A stretch of 64,000 nt of DNA from Sphingomonas faeni (GTDB lineage: Bacteria; Pseudomonadota; Alphaproteobacteria; Sphingomonadales; Sphingomonadaceae), in NCBI RefSeq assembly GCF_003053745.1, contig NZ_QAYE01000001.1:310001-374000 (forward strand), read 5' to 3'. The notes below the pieces were generated by a model. The model saw only the letters and a program-made list of their open reading frames with translations, was not told the DNA's origin and did no database searches. Below, piece by piece: positions 44,949 to 54,232 of the stretch; the first letter of the stretch is position 1; each line of letters opens with the position of its first letter. A program made the position numbers and the translations under genes.

Positions 44949-47900
44949 ATGACGCCTTTCAAAATGGCCCCTCGTCTTACGCGCGCTGCGCTCCTGTGCG
45001 CGACGACGATGGTAGCGCTGTCGGCGACCGTTGCAGCGGCGCAGACCATTCCGCCGACGCAGGACCCGGCACCAGCCGCGTCGCAAGGTGCCGCGCCCGC
45101 CGCCGCCGGGCCGACCGCGCCTGCCGCGTCGCCAGCAGCGGCCCTGCCGAACTCCGACCAGACCCCCGGCACGATCGATGCGGCCGATAGCGGCGACATC
45201 GTCGTCACCGGCTATCGTTCGAGCCTCGCCAAGTCGACGAACGCCAAGCGCGCGGCGACCGGCTTCACGGATTCGATCTTCGCCGAGGACATCGGCAAGT
45301 TCCCCGACACCAATATCGCCGAATCCTTCAACCGCATCCCGGGCATCACCATCACGCGCGACGTGACCGGCGAAGGCACGAACGTCGCGATCCGTGGTCT
45401 CGGATCGAACTTCACGAACGTCACGCTCAACGGCGCGACGATCGCGGTGGCGTCGTCGGGCGCGACCGATGCGCAGGGTACCGACCGCTCGGTCGATCTC
45501 AGCTTCTTCCCGACCGATCTGTTCACCAAGCTGACGGTCAACAAGAGCTATACCGCGGACCTGCTTGAAGGCGGAGCGGCGGGTAACATCGATCTTCGCT
45601 CGGCACGCCCGTTCGATCGCGCGACCTCGTTCCTCGCCTACAACGTACAAGGGACGAAGCAGTCGCCCGAGGACCGGATCGGTGCCCGCGGCTCGCTGAT
45701 CGGCAGCTGGCGCGGTGACAAGGTCGGTATCCTCGCAGGCGTGTCCGCCCAGCGCCTGTTCACCGACACGCGCGGGTTCGAGACGATTGGCTATACCAAT
45801 CCGGCGCTGACGACGCCCAACGGCATCGCCGGTACGACCAACGGCGTTCAGAACACGCCAACCGCTGCGCAGACACTTGCCGCCCAGTGCCGTGCCAACA
45901 ATGCGAGTTGTAATGGCACCGGTGGCGGCAACTGGACCATTCCCGGGTTGGTCCCGGCTGGCGCCGGCGCCGGGTTGGTTGCCGGCACGGTAATCAATCA
46001 GGATTTCCTGCTCGCGAACAACCCCGGTGCTACGATCCAGCAGATCGACAACGCATTGCTGCCGCGGCTTGGGCGTTCGACCAGCATCCGCGGTCCGCGT
46101 GACCGTATCAACGCGATCGTCAGCGCCGAATGGCAGCCGTCCGATACGCTGCACTTCTACGTTGATGGCCTGTACGGCTACAAGAAGAACGACCTGACGC
46201 GCGAGAACATGGCGTGGATCGTCCGCAACGGCGCGATCATCCCGACCAACCTGACGTTCGACAAGGCCGACTGCACGATCGGCTGCGTCGTCACCGGCGG
46301 GACGTTCGCCAACGCGCAGTTCTTCAACGAATTCCGCCCGTACACCGAGACGACGAAGCTCTTCAGCATCAACCCCGGCGGCGAGTGGGAAATCTCCGAC
46401 ACGCTCAAGCTGAACCTGCAGGGCAATTACGCGCGCTCGACCTTCCACCGCGAGAATCCGTCGGTCGGCCTGACGACCCCGCTGGGTGTCGGCAACACCG
46501 TGACCTATTCCAACGACGGCAGCGGCATCCCGACGATCCAGAGCGCGCTGGACCTGAACGATCCTGCGAACTTCGGCTGGAATCCCGGCAGCCGCGTCAA
46601 CATCTCCGACGAACGGCGGCTCAACAAGAGCAAGGGCGCGCGCGGCGACCTGACCTGGGGCAAGCCGGCCCTCAACCTGAAGGTCGGCGGCGCGTTCGAC
46701 GACGTGTCGCGCCGGATCAGCAGCAACGACAATAGCCAGGCGTACCAGAACGCGGTTTGCGGCAATAATCCCAGCGTGTTCGTCGCCTCGCCGAATTCGC
46801 AGCCGCCCTGCGAAGGCCGCAATGCGCCGGGCGTTATCCCGGCCGGCTACCCGACCTATCCGGGCTTCGGCACCGGATCGACCGCGGGCATGACCGGCCC
46901 GGTGACCTATGGTGGCTCGCTCGTTCCCAACTCGGCGGCCCCAAGCTACCTGACGCCAGGGCCGGCCGGTTTCGTGACGGTCGACTGGCCGAAGTTCGCG
47001 GCTGCGACCAACTATGACTTCTACCACGACAATTCGCCGGAAAGCGGTGCGTCCACCACGGGCGCTAGCGGCGGCGGCATTCGCGAAGTGGTGAAGTCCG
47101 CGTTCGCCACGGTGAACGGCGAGCAGGACCTTGGCGGCAACATGCTGCGGTTCAACGTCGGCGTGCGCTACGTCAATACGATCCAGACGATCACGGGTCG
47201 CGTGTCGTTGCCCGATCCCCGCAATACGACCGCGACCGGCGTCGCGTTGCCGGACGGTAGCCGCTATCCGAACCTCGTCAGCATCGTGTCGACGCGCAAC
47301 GTCTATTCGAAGTGGCTGCCCGCCGCGACCTTCGCCTACGACGTCAGCGAGCACGCGGTGGTCCGCGTCGCCGGATCGCGTACCATGACGCGTCCCGATC
47401 CGTCGGCGCAGCTGCCGGGCGTGAACTTCGGCGCACCATCGGCGGATCAGGCGTCGATCGGCAACCCGGCGCTCGAGCCGTACATGTCGACGAACATCGA
47501 TCTGGGCTTCGAATATTATACCGGCCGCGAAGGCGTGGTCAGCTTCAATGCGTTCCGCAAGTCGATCAAGGGCTTCACGAACACCGCTATCAGCACGGTT
47601 CCGTTCTCGAACCTGTCGCAATACGGGATCACCTACGACACGCTGAACCCGACGCAGCAGATCGCGATCAACTCGCGCGGCGGCCCCGGCACCGCGCAGG
47701 TCCAGGTCACGTCACAGGTCAACGTGGCGGACAAGCTGACCATCAACGGGCTCGAATTCCAGTGGGTCCAGCCACTCGACTTCCTGACTAAGACTATCGG
47801 CATCACCGGGTTCGGCTTCAACGCCAATGCGACGGTCGTCGACCAGACCAGCAAGGGTGCGGCAACCGCGTTCGGCGTCGCGCCGTTCACCTACAACATC

Positions 47901-48215
47901 ACGGGCTATTACGAAAAGCATGGCGTGATGCTGCGGGTGTCGACCACCTCGCGCGAGGGATCGCAGAACAGCGGTGCGGCGCAGAACGGCATTCCGGCGG
48001 CGGCATTGTTCGGTACGGACTATACGACCTACGACTTCTCCTCGTCGTTCGATCTCGACAAGATCTTCGGTTTTGCAGGGGCGCCCCAGCTGACGGTCAA
48101 CGTCGCGAACTTCACGAACGCGACGCTGCGGTCGTACTTCCAGTTCGAGAATGCGACCTTCACGCAGTACAAGCCGGGCCGTCAGTTCCTGGTCGGTCTG
48201 CGCGGGACCTTCTAG
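44949..48215 (+). CDS. TonB-dependent receptor, probable xylo-oligosaccharide/aldouronate uptake
   Basis: A 1088-residue outer-membrane receptor. It has a signal peptide (ending VAAAQ), an Ala/Pro-rich stretch, a TonB-box-like segment DIVVTGYRSSL (about 78-88), a plug domain with FNRIPGITITRDV and IRGLGSNFTNVTLNG, and a 22-stranded barrel ending in the usual C-terminal Phe (LVGLRGTF). The plug style is that of sugar receptors in Caulobacter and sphingomonads. The xylan genes alongside point to xylan fragments, an inference from location. A GAGGA site precedes the ATG. Confidence 0.9.
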   Translation: MTPFKMAPRLTRAALLCATTMVALSATVAAAQTIPPTQDPAPAASQGAAPAAAGPTAPAASPAAALPNSDQTPGTIDAADSGDIVVTGYRSSLAKSTNAKRAATGFTDSIFAEDIGKFPDTNIAESFNRIPGITITRDVTGEGTNVAIRGLGSNFTNVTLNGATIAVASSGATDAQGTDRSVDLSFFPTDLFTKLTVNKSYTADLLEGGAAGNIDLRSARPFDRATSFLAYNVQGTKQSPEDRIGARGSLIGSWRGDKVGILAGVSAQRLFTDTRGFETIGYTNPALTTPNGIAGTTNGVQNTPTAAQTLAAQCRANNASCNGTGGGNWTIPGLVPAGAGAGLVAGTVINQDFLLANNPGATIQQIDNALLPRLGRSTSIRGPRDRINAIVSAEWQPSDTLHFYVDGLYGYKKNDLTRENMAWIVRNGAIIPTNLTFDKADCTIGCVVTGGTFANAQFFNEFRPYTETTKLFSINPGGEWEISDTLKLNLQGNYARSTFHRENPSVGLTTPLGVGNTVTYSNDGSGIPTIQSALDLNDPANFGWNPGSRVNISDERRLNKSKGARGDLTWGKPALNLKVGGAFDDVSRRISSNDNSQAYQNAVCGNNPSVFVASPNSQPPCEGRNAPGVIPAGYPTYPGFGTGSTAGMTGPVTYGGSLVPNSAAPSYLTPGPAGFVTVDWPKFAAATNYDFYHDNSPESGASTTGASGGGIREVVKSAFATVNGEQDLGGNMLRFNVGVRYVNTIQTITGRVSLPDPRNTTATGVALPDGSRYPNLVSIVSTRNVYSKWLPAATFAYDVSEHAVVRVAGSRTMTRPDPSAQLPGVNFGAPSADQASIGNPALEPYMSTNIDLGFEYYTGREGVVSFNAFRKSIKGFTNTAISTVPFSNLSQYGITYDTLNPTQQIAINSRGGPGTAQVQVTSQVNVADKLTINGLEFQWVQPLDFLTKTIGITGFGFNANATVVDQTSKGAATAFGVAPFTYNITGYYEKHGVMLRVSTTSREGSQNSGAAQNGIPAAALFGTDYTTYDFSSSFDLDKIFGFAGAPQLTVNVANFTNATLRSYFQFENATFTQYKPGRQFLVGLRGTF

Positions 48216-48225
48216 CAGACCGGAC

Positions 48226-48250
48226 GGTGCGGTCGTGATGCGACCGCACC
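48226..48250 (+). terminator. Hairpin terminator of the TonB receptor gene
   Basis: GGTGCGGTCG and CGACCGCACC pair perfectly over 10 bases around a 5-base loop, 10 bases after the stop. There is no clear T run. Confidence 0.7.
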
Positions 48251-48476
48251 TTCGGTATCTACCTCAAGACGTGGTCCCGACCGGGTCTACGATCGCACAA
48301 GCCGACCGATGATCCGGCAAGATCGGTTCGACGATAAAGGCGCAGGCCGGCGAGATTTCGCGCGAAGACCCGACGGGCGCGCGGTCGGGCTACGGATAAC
48401 CGACGAGAGGTCCGCCAAGCGAAGCCAGCGGGTTTCACATGGGGCTGTCCGCCTGCTCACGACAGGAGAGACGACG

Positions 48477-51095
48477 ATGTCACAGGCCGTATCACGCCGT
48501 ACGCTGATGGGTGGTGCCGCATGTGGCGCTGCGCTCGCGACGCTGCCCTTGCTCACTGTCGAGGCGCATGCGGCGCCCGATCCGCGGACCGCGTTTCCCC
48601 TGATCGCAAAGGGCGTTCCGGCAGCCGTCATGATCGATGCCGACGCCGACAGCGCGGTTCGGCATGTCGCGACCAATTTCGCGGCCGATTTGGAGAGGGT
48701 CAGCGGCATCGCTGCGCGATTGATCGATGCCGCGAGCGGCGTTGTGCAGGGGCCGGTGGTTATCATTGGCGTCCTTGGCCACAGCGCCGTCATCGATCGT
48801 CTCGTGGCGGCCGGCAAGATCGCGGCTGCCGACCTGCACGGCGAATGGGAAGCGTTTCGGCAGATCGTCGTCGACGACCCTATGCCGGGCGTGTCGCGTG
48901 CGCTGGTGATCGTCGGGTCGGACCGGCGGGGCGCGGTGTACGGTACCTATGACGTGTCCGAGCGGATCGGCGTTTCGCCGTGGCACTGGTTCGCGGACGT
49001 GCCCGTCCGTCGCCAGCGCGATGTGCCGATCCCTGCCGGCTCCAGGCGCGACCAGCCCAAGGTCCGCTATCGCGGGTTCTTCATCAACGACGAGGATCCT
49101 TGCCTCAGCGGCTGGGCGAAGAAGGCGTTCGGTGGCGTGAACGCGGCGATGTACGTGCACGTCTTCGAACTGCTGCTACGGATGAAGGGCAATTATCTGT
49201 GGCCCGCCATGTGGGGCAAGGCGTTCGCCGACGACGACCCCGCGAGCATGGTGCTGGCCGACGCGATGGGCGTGGTGATGGGCAATTCGCACCACGAGCC
49301 GATGCTGCGCGCGCAGGCCGAATGGCATCGTCACGAAGATGGCGGCGTCACCGGCGGCGCATGGGATTACGACAAGAACGGCGCCAACCTGCGGAAATTC
49401 TGGCGCGGCGGGATCGAGCGCATGATGGCGCAGTGCGGCGGCCAGCATTACGACTCCGTCGTGACCGTCGGCATGCGCGGTGACGGCGACGAGGCGATGG
49501 CCGAGGGCACCGCGACCGGGCTGCTCGAACGCGTCGTTGCCGACCAGCGCCAGATCATCGCCGACGTCACCGGCAAACCGGCGAGCGAGACGCCGCAGGT
49601 CTGGGCGCTCTACAAGGAAGTGCAGGACTATTACGATCACGGCATGAAGGTGCCGGACGACGTCACGTTGCTGTTCTCGGACGATAATTGGGGCCAGATC
49701 CGTCGCCTGCCCGATCCCGCCGCACCACCGCGAAAAGGTGGGTACGGCATCTATTATCACTTCGATTACGTCGGCGGTCCGCGCAACTACAAGTGGATCA
49801 ACACCAACCAGATCGAGAAGACCTGGCAGCAGATGGACCTCGCGTACAGGCGTGGTGCGGCGCAGATCTGGATCGTCAACGTCGGCGATATCAAGCCGAT
49901 GGAATATCCGCTGGGGTTCTTCCTGGCGCAGGCCTGGAACCCGGATGCGATGACCCCCGCTGCGGTTGCCGATTATCCGCGTGCGTGGGCGACGGCGACG
50001 TTCGGCCCGGACCAGGCGCGCGCGATCGGCGAGATCGTCACGCAGTACAGCCAGTATGTCGCACGCCGAAAGCCCGAACTGATCGACCAGGACAGCTTCC
50101 CGTTGAGCGAAGTCACCCCCAAGGGCCTCGATGGCGGCGAGTTCGGCGCGATGGTTGCGCAGTGGGACGCGCTGGAGGCACGGATGCTTACGGTTCGCGC
50201 CACGCTGCGGCCGGATCAGCGCGACGCCTATCATCAGTTGATCGAGTTTCCCGTGGCGGCGGTCGCGAACCTGTACCGGATGTATTACGGCACCGCGTGG
50301 AACCGGCTGCTGGCCTCGAAGAACGATGCGCGTGCCAATTATTTTGCCGACCAGGTCGAAACGGCTTTCGGGCGCGACGGCGAACTGACGCAGCGGTATC
50401 ACAGTATCAACGGCGGTAAGTGGGACGGCATGATGGCGCAGGTCCATATGAGCTATGTCATCTGGAACGACCCCACCAAACAGACCATGCCGAGCATCGT
50501 CCGGGTCGGCGCCGATACGCCTGAGGCAAAGCGTCGGCAGCAGCCGGTCTTCGTTCCGACGCCCGCGACGCAGGCCGGTATCGTCGCTCTCGAAGCACCC
50601 GCGTTCAGTCGCGCACGCGACGGCAAGGGGCTGCGCTGGACGACGATCCCGCATCTGGGTCGTACGGCAGGTGCGATGATCGCGATGCCGCAAGGTCGAC
50701 CTGCAACGCTGGCGAGTGACGGCGTCTGTCTGGAATACGATGTCGTCGTGGCCAAGGCGGGACCGGCGACCGTGACGCTGTACCTCGTGCCGACGCTCGA
50801 CACGTTCGGTCATGACGGATCGCGCATCGGCGTGTCGATCGACGGCGGTGCGGTTCAGGTCCTGCGTGCGGTGCTCGAGCCTACCGGAGGCGATACGGAC
50901 AATATTGCCAAGGCGCGCTGGGCGGATGCGGTGCGTGACAATGGCGTACAATTGTCGACAGGCCTCGGTGACGTCGCTAGCGGCCGTCATACGATCAAGA
51001 TCTGGCGGCTGGATGACAACATGGTGCTCCAGAAGCTGGTACTTGCGACCATCCCGGTACCGATGTCCTATCTCGGTGCGGTTCCCGTCGCCTGA
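48477..51095 (+). CDS. Glycoside hydrolase family 115 alpha-glucuronidase, exported
   Basis: An 872-residue enzyme. A twin-arginine-like leader (SRRTLMGGAACGAALA) suggests Tat export. The body has GH115 blocks: RGFFINDEDPCLSGWAKKAF, RMKGNYLWPAMWGKAF, GNSHHEPMLRAQAEW, MRGDGDEAM and LLFSDDNWGQIRRLP. GH115 removes (4-O-methyl-)glucuronic acid from polymeric xylan or its fragments. The product is the uronic acid fed to the uxuA branch downstream. The ATG at 48477 has AGGAGAG upstream; the frame is open to 48309 without a signal. It forms a group with the receptor before it. Confidence 0.92.
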   Translation: MSQAVSRRTLMGGAACGAALATLPLLTVEAHAAPDPRTAFPLIAKGVPAAVMIDADADSAVRHVATNFAADLERVSGIAARLIDAASGVVQGPVVIIGVLGHSAVIDRLVAAGKIAAADLHGEWEAFRQIVVDDPMPGVSRALVIVGSDRRGAVYGTYDVSERIGVSPWHWFADVPVRRQRDVPIPAGSRRDQPKVRYRGFFINDEDPCLSGWAKKAFGGVNAAMYVHVFELLLRMKGNYLWPAMWGKAFADDDPASMVLADAMGVVMGNSHHEPMLRAQAEWHRHEDGGVTGGAWDYDKNGANLRKFWRGGIERMMAQCGGQHYDSVVTVGMRGDGDEAMAEGTATGLLERVVADQRQIIADVTGKPASETPQVWALYKEVQDYYDHGMKVPDDVTLLFSDDNWGQIRRLPDPAAPPRKGGYGIYYHFDYVGGPRNYKWINTNQIEKTWQQMDLAYRRGAAQIWIVNVGDIKPMEYPLGFFLAQAWNPDAMTPAAVADYPRAWATATFGPDQARAIGEIVTQYSQYVARRKPELIDQDSFPLSEVTPKGLDGGEFGAMVAQWDALEARMLTVRATLRPDQRDAYHQLIEFPVAAVANLYRMYYGTAWNRLLASKNDARANYFADQVETAFGRDGELTQRYHSINGGKWDGMMAQVHMSYVIWNDPTKQTMPSIVRVGADTPEAKRRQQPVFVPTPATQAGIVALEAPAFSRARDGKGLRWTTIPHLGRTAGAMIAMPQGRPATLASDGVCLEYDVVVAKAGPATVTLYLVPTLDTFGHDGSRIGVSIDGGAVQVLRAVLEPTGGDTDNIAKARWADAVRDNGVQLSTGLGDVASGRHTIKIWRLDDNMVLQKLVLATIPVPMSYLGAVPVA

Positions 51096-51198
51096 CGGAA
51101 CGCACCGCGCGGCGATCCCTTAGTGTATTCGACGATGCCAGTTTCCTTGGGAAGGGCGACGTAGTAGCATCAATACGCAGACATTAGAGGTAAGTCCA

Positions 51199-51996
51199 GT
51201 GGCAAAGCCCGCCTCCCAGAACGCGTTGTTCGCGGTCGGAAAATACGACGCTCCCGCGAACGACCGCTTGTACCAGCGGCTGGCGCGGCGACTGTTTGAG
51301 GAACTGGTCGCCGGCACCTATGCGATCGGCGATCGGCTGCCCGCCGAACGCGAACTGGCGATCGATTACGGCGCCAGTCGCCCGGCGGTGCGTGAAGCCC
51401 TCATCGCACTGGAAGTGCAAGGTTTTATCGAAGTCCGTGTCGGCTCCGGCGCGTATGTCTGCCGGCTGCCGGGGCAGGGCGAAGAGCCGGGTTTCGCGAT
51501 CACCGCGTTCGAACTGACCGAAGCGCGGATCATGTTCGAGGGTGAGGCGGCAGCGCTCGCAGCGGTCCAGATCACCGATGCCGAGATCGACCTGCTCGAC
51601 GGACTGGTCGAGGCGATGGCGACCGAGAATTTGCTGACCGAAGTCACCGAGATCGCCGATCGCGATTTTCACATGGCGATCGCCAAGGCCACGCGGAATT
51701 CGGGCGTTGTTCGGACGATCGAGGATCTGTGGCATTTGCGCTCGACCTCGCCCGAATGCGCGCTTCTCCATGCCAAGGCGCGCAACGCCAAGGTGCGGCC
51801 GGTGGTGGCCGAACATGCTGCAATCGTTGATGCTTTGCGCGCGCGCGATGCGGCGGCAGCGCGGGGCGCGATGCGCGCGCACCTGACGTCGGTGATGGAC
51901 CACCTCCTGTTCCAGACCGAGGAGATGGCGATGGAACAGGCTCGACTGGCACTTGCGACGACTCGCCAGCGTTACGGCGGCGTCCCGACCATTTGA
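51199..51996 (+). CDS. GntR/FadR-family transcriptional regulator (uronate type)
   Basis: A 265-residue regulator: winged-helix GntR domain (about 24-95, RLPAERELAIDYGASRPAVR) and a helical FCD ligand-binding domain with the metal-binding His residues in DRDFHMAI and VVAEHAAIV. Position before uxuA and overall form fit an UxuR/ExuR-like sensor of uronates or their breakdown products. The GTG at 51199 follows AGAGG. It may bind the palindrome at 52024-52035. Confidence 0.87.
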   Translation: MAKPASQNALFAVGKYDAPANDRLYQRLARRLFEELVAGTYAIGDRLPAERELAIDYGASRPAVREALIALEVQGFIEVRVGSGAYVCRLPGQGEEPGFAITAFELTEARIMFEGEAAALAAVQITDAEIDLLDGLVEAMATENLLTEVTEIADRDFHMAIAKATRNSGVVRTIEDLWHLRSTSPECALLHAKARNAKVRPVVAEHAAIVDALRARDAAAARGAMRAHLTSVMDHLLFQTEEMAMEQARLALATTRQRYGGVPTI

Positions 51997-52023
51997 TCCA
52001 TATGGCGACCAAGCGCTTATAGG

Positions 52024-52035
52024 TTGTCAGACCAA
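52024..52035. promoter_or_regulatory. Putative GntR (FadR-type) operator before uxuA
   Basis: TTGTCAGACCAA is an imperfect palindrome of the form bound by FadR/UxuR-type GntR proteins (TTG…CAA with GTCAGAC core). It lies about 70 bases upstream of the uxuA ATG, a position suited to repression. Confidence 0.55.
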
Positions 52036-52104
52036 TTTGATCGTTGCTATCGACAGTGTGAGCACGTGGCTGCACCGCCATGGAAAAACGGGGATGAGCG
52101 GCCG

Positions 52105-53277
52105 ATGAAGATGACCCAGACCATGCGCTGGTTTGGCCCGAACGACCCGGTGCCGCTAAACGCCATCCGCCAGGCCGGCGCGACCGGGATCGTCACGGCG
52201 CTGCACGAGGTCGCCAATGGCGACGTCTGGACCGTCGACGCCATCGCCGCGCGTCGCGTGATGATCGAGGAAGCGGGGCTTGACTGGAAAGTGGTCGAGA
52301 GCCTGCCCGTCGTCGAGGATCTCAAGCGGCGTTCGGGCGACTGGGATCGGCTGATCGAGGCTTATGTCGCCAGCCTGCGGAATCTTGCGGGGCAGGGCAT
52401 CGAGGTCGTGACCTATAATTTCATGCCGTTGCTCGACTGGACGCGGACCGACCTGAGCTGGGCGTTGCCGGACGGCGCGCGCGCGTTGCGGTTCGAGCTG
52501 CACGCGCTGGCCGCCTACGACATTTACATCCTGCGCCGCCCGGACGCCGAGCGGGATTACCCAGCCGATGTCGTCGCTATCGCCGCCGAGCGGTTCGCGG
52601 CGATGGACGATGCCGCGCGTGCGACGCTGGAGCGAACGATCATCGCCGGGCTGCCGGGTAGCGAGGAGAGCTTCAGTTCGCCTCAGTTGCTCGAGCAGAT
52701 CGAGACCTATGCCGATATCGACGCGGGCCGCCTGCGTGCGAACCATGTCGCGTTCCTGGAGGCGGTGTGTCCCGTCGCCGAGGCCGAGGGCATCCGGCTA
52801 GTGGTGCACCCCGACGATCCGCCATTTCCGATCTTCGGCCTGCCCCGCGTCGTCAGTACCGAGGCGGACGTCAGCGCGCTGTTCGCCGCCGTGCCATCGG
52901 CCGCCAACGGGCTGTGTTTCTGCAGCGGATCGTTCGGCGTGCGCGCGGACAACGACCTGCCGGGGATGGTCCGTCGGCTCGGCGAACGCATCGGCTTCGT
53001 GCATCTGCGATCGGTGCAGCGCGAACCCGGTGGCGCGTTTCACGAGGCGGCGCATCTGGAGGGCGATGCGAACATGCCCGCGATCATGACCGAGCTGGTC
53101 GCGTTGCAGGCGCGCACGGGCCGGTCGCTGCCGATGCGCCCCGACCACGGGCACCAGATGGTGGACGATCTCAACAAGCGGACCAACCCCGGCTATTCGC
53201 TGATCGGCCGGCTGCGCGGGCTGGCGGAACTGCGCGGACTGGAAACGGGTATCGCGCATGGCCGGGGCGCCGCGTAG
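52105..53277 (+). CDS. uxuA: Mannonate dehydratase
   Basis: A 390-residue enzyme that dehydrates D-mannonate to 2-keto-3-deoxygluconate in the glucuronate pathway. UxuA motifs are clear: MRWFGPNDPVPLNAIRQAG, TALHEVANGDVW, RLVVHPDDPPFPIFGLPRV, LCFCSGSFGVRADND, FVHLRSVQRE and RPDHGHQM with metal-binding His residues. I start at the ATG at 52105 (GGATGAG upstream) although the frame is open to 52024, because family members begin with MKMTQTMRWFG. The isomerase, reductase and KDG kinase that complete the path are not in the window. Confidence 0.95.
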   Translation: MKMTQTMRWFGPNDPVPLNAIRQAGATGIVTALHEVANGDVWTVDAIAARRVMIEEAGLDWKVVESLPVVEDLKRRSGDWDRLIEAYVASLRNLAGQGIEVVTYNFMPLLDWTRTDLSWALPDGARALRFELHALAAYDIYILRRPDAERDYPADVVAIAAERFAAMDDAARATLERTIIAGLPGSEESFSSPQLLEQIETYADIDAGRLRANHVAFLEAVCPVAEAEGIRLVVHPDDPPFPIFGLPRVVSTEADVSALFAAVPSAANGLCFCSGSFGVRADNDLPGMVRRLGERIGFVHLRSVQREPGGAFHEAAHLEGDANMPAIMTELVALQARTGRSLPMRPDHGHQMVDDLNKRTNPGYSLIGRLRGLAELRGLETGIAHGRGAA

Positions 53278-53286
53278 GAACCAAGC

Positions 53287-54087
53287 TTACCGCGTCATCG
53301 CCAGCTGCGTATCGTCGAGCGCCAGGTCCACGAGCTTGCGCATCGCCGCGTTGGCGGCGGTAGGGTCGCTCGCGGCGATCGCCTCGTACACGCGGACGTG
53401 ATCGGGGATCGGGTTGCGCGGTAGCGAACGGGTGCGCTGCTTGAACTGCGTCGTCCAGCTTACTGCCGCGCCAATGCTCGCGCTCAACACGACGAGCGCG
53501 TCGTTGCGGGTCGCCTGCAACACGGCGTTGTGGAATTCGCGGTCCGCGGCACGGCCGGCTTCGGTGGCCAGCGTGTGGCGGCGCATCGCGGCGAGCGACT
53601 CCTTCATCACGGCAAGGTCGGCACGATCGCGTCGCTCGGCGGCCAGCGCGGCAGCGGCAGGCTCGACGATCGCGCGCAGCTCGAACAGGCCGCGGACGAA
53701 GTCGATGTCGGGTTCGCCCGCGAAGGCCCAGGCGAGCACGTCGGGATCGAGCAGGTTCCAGCGACTGCGCGGCAACACGCGGGTGCCGGTTTTGGGTCGA
53801 CTTTCGACCAATCCCTTCGCCATCAGCACCTGGACCGCCTCGCGGTAGGCACTGCGCGACACGTCCAGCGCCTCCGAAAACGCAACTTCGCCCGACAAGG
53901 TATCGCCCGGGAGATACTCGCCCGACAGGATCGCGGTGCCCAGCTTGTGCGCGATCGCACCGTGCAGCCGCCGTCCCGTACCGCGTGGCGGGCGTGGCGG
54001 CGTCGCGCTTTCCGACGGTATCGCCGAGTCCGACGCGATTGGCGTATCCGACGACGGGCTCGTCTGATCGGGATTGAGGTTCGTCAT
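53287..54087 (-). CDS. GntR/FadR-family transcriptional regulator
   Basis: A 266-residue GntR regulator with a Ser/Pro-rich N-terminal tail (about 1-38), a winged helix (LSGEVAFSEALDVSRSAYRE) and an FCD domain with DREFHNAVLQAT. It differs from the regulator at 51199 and is probably specific for another ligand of the uronate or galactonate type. It is convergent with uxuA (9 bases between stops). GGGAG lies 7 bases before the ATG at 54087. Confidence 0.87.
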   Translation of the reverse strand: MTNLNPDQTSPSSDTPIASDSAIPSESATPPRPPRGTGRRLHGAIAHKLGTAILSGEYLPGDTLSGEVAFSEALDVSRSAYREAVQVLMAKGLVESRPKTGTRVLPRSRWNLLDPDVLAWAFAGEPDIDFVRGLFELRAIVEPAAAALAAERRDRADLAVMKESLAAMRRHTLATEAGRAADREFHNAVLQATRNDALVVLSASIGAAVSWTTQFKQRTRSLPRNPIPDHVRVYEAIAASDPTAANAAMRKLVDLALDDTQLAMTR

Positions 54088-54232
54088 TGGTAAGCTCCCA
54101 TCGCCAAGGTGATAGCCGCGTGACAATCGCGAGACGATAAGAGATTTTCTGTCCTGGGGCTCAGAAGGCGCGGATTCGGGCCGAAATCGACACACCTCGG
54201 CATAGTGCGATACGCGTGGGTGGCCGCGATCG

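Noticed and set aside
44742..47621. 959-codon minus-strand open frame opposite the TonB receptor
   Set aside because: Same reasoning: composition of a codon-shadow, no motif, and the receptor on the other strand is complete.
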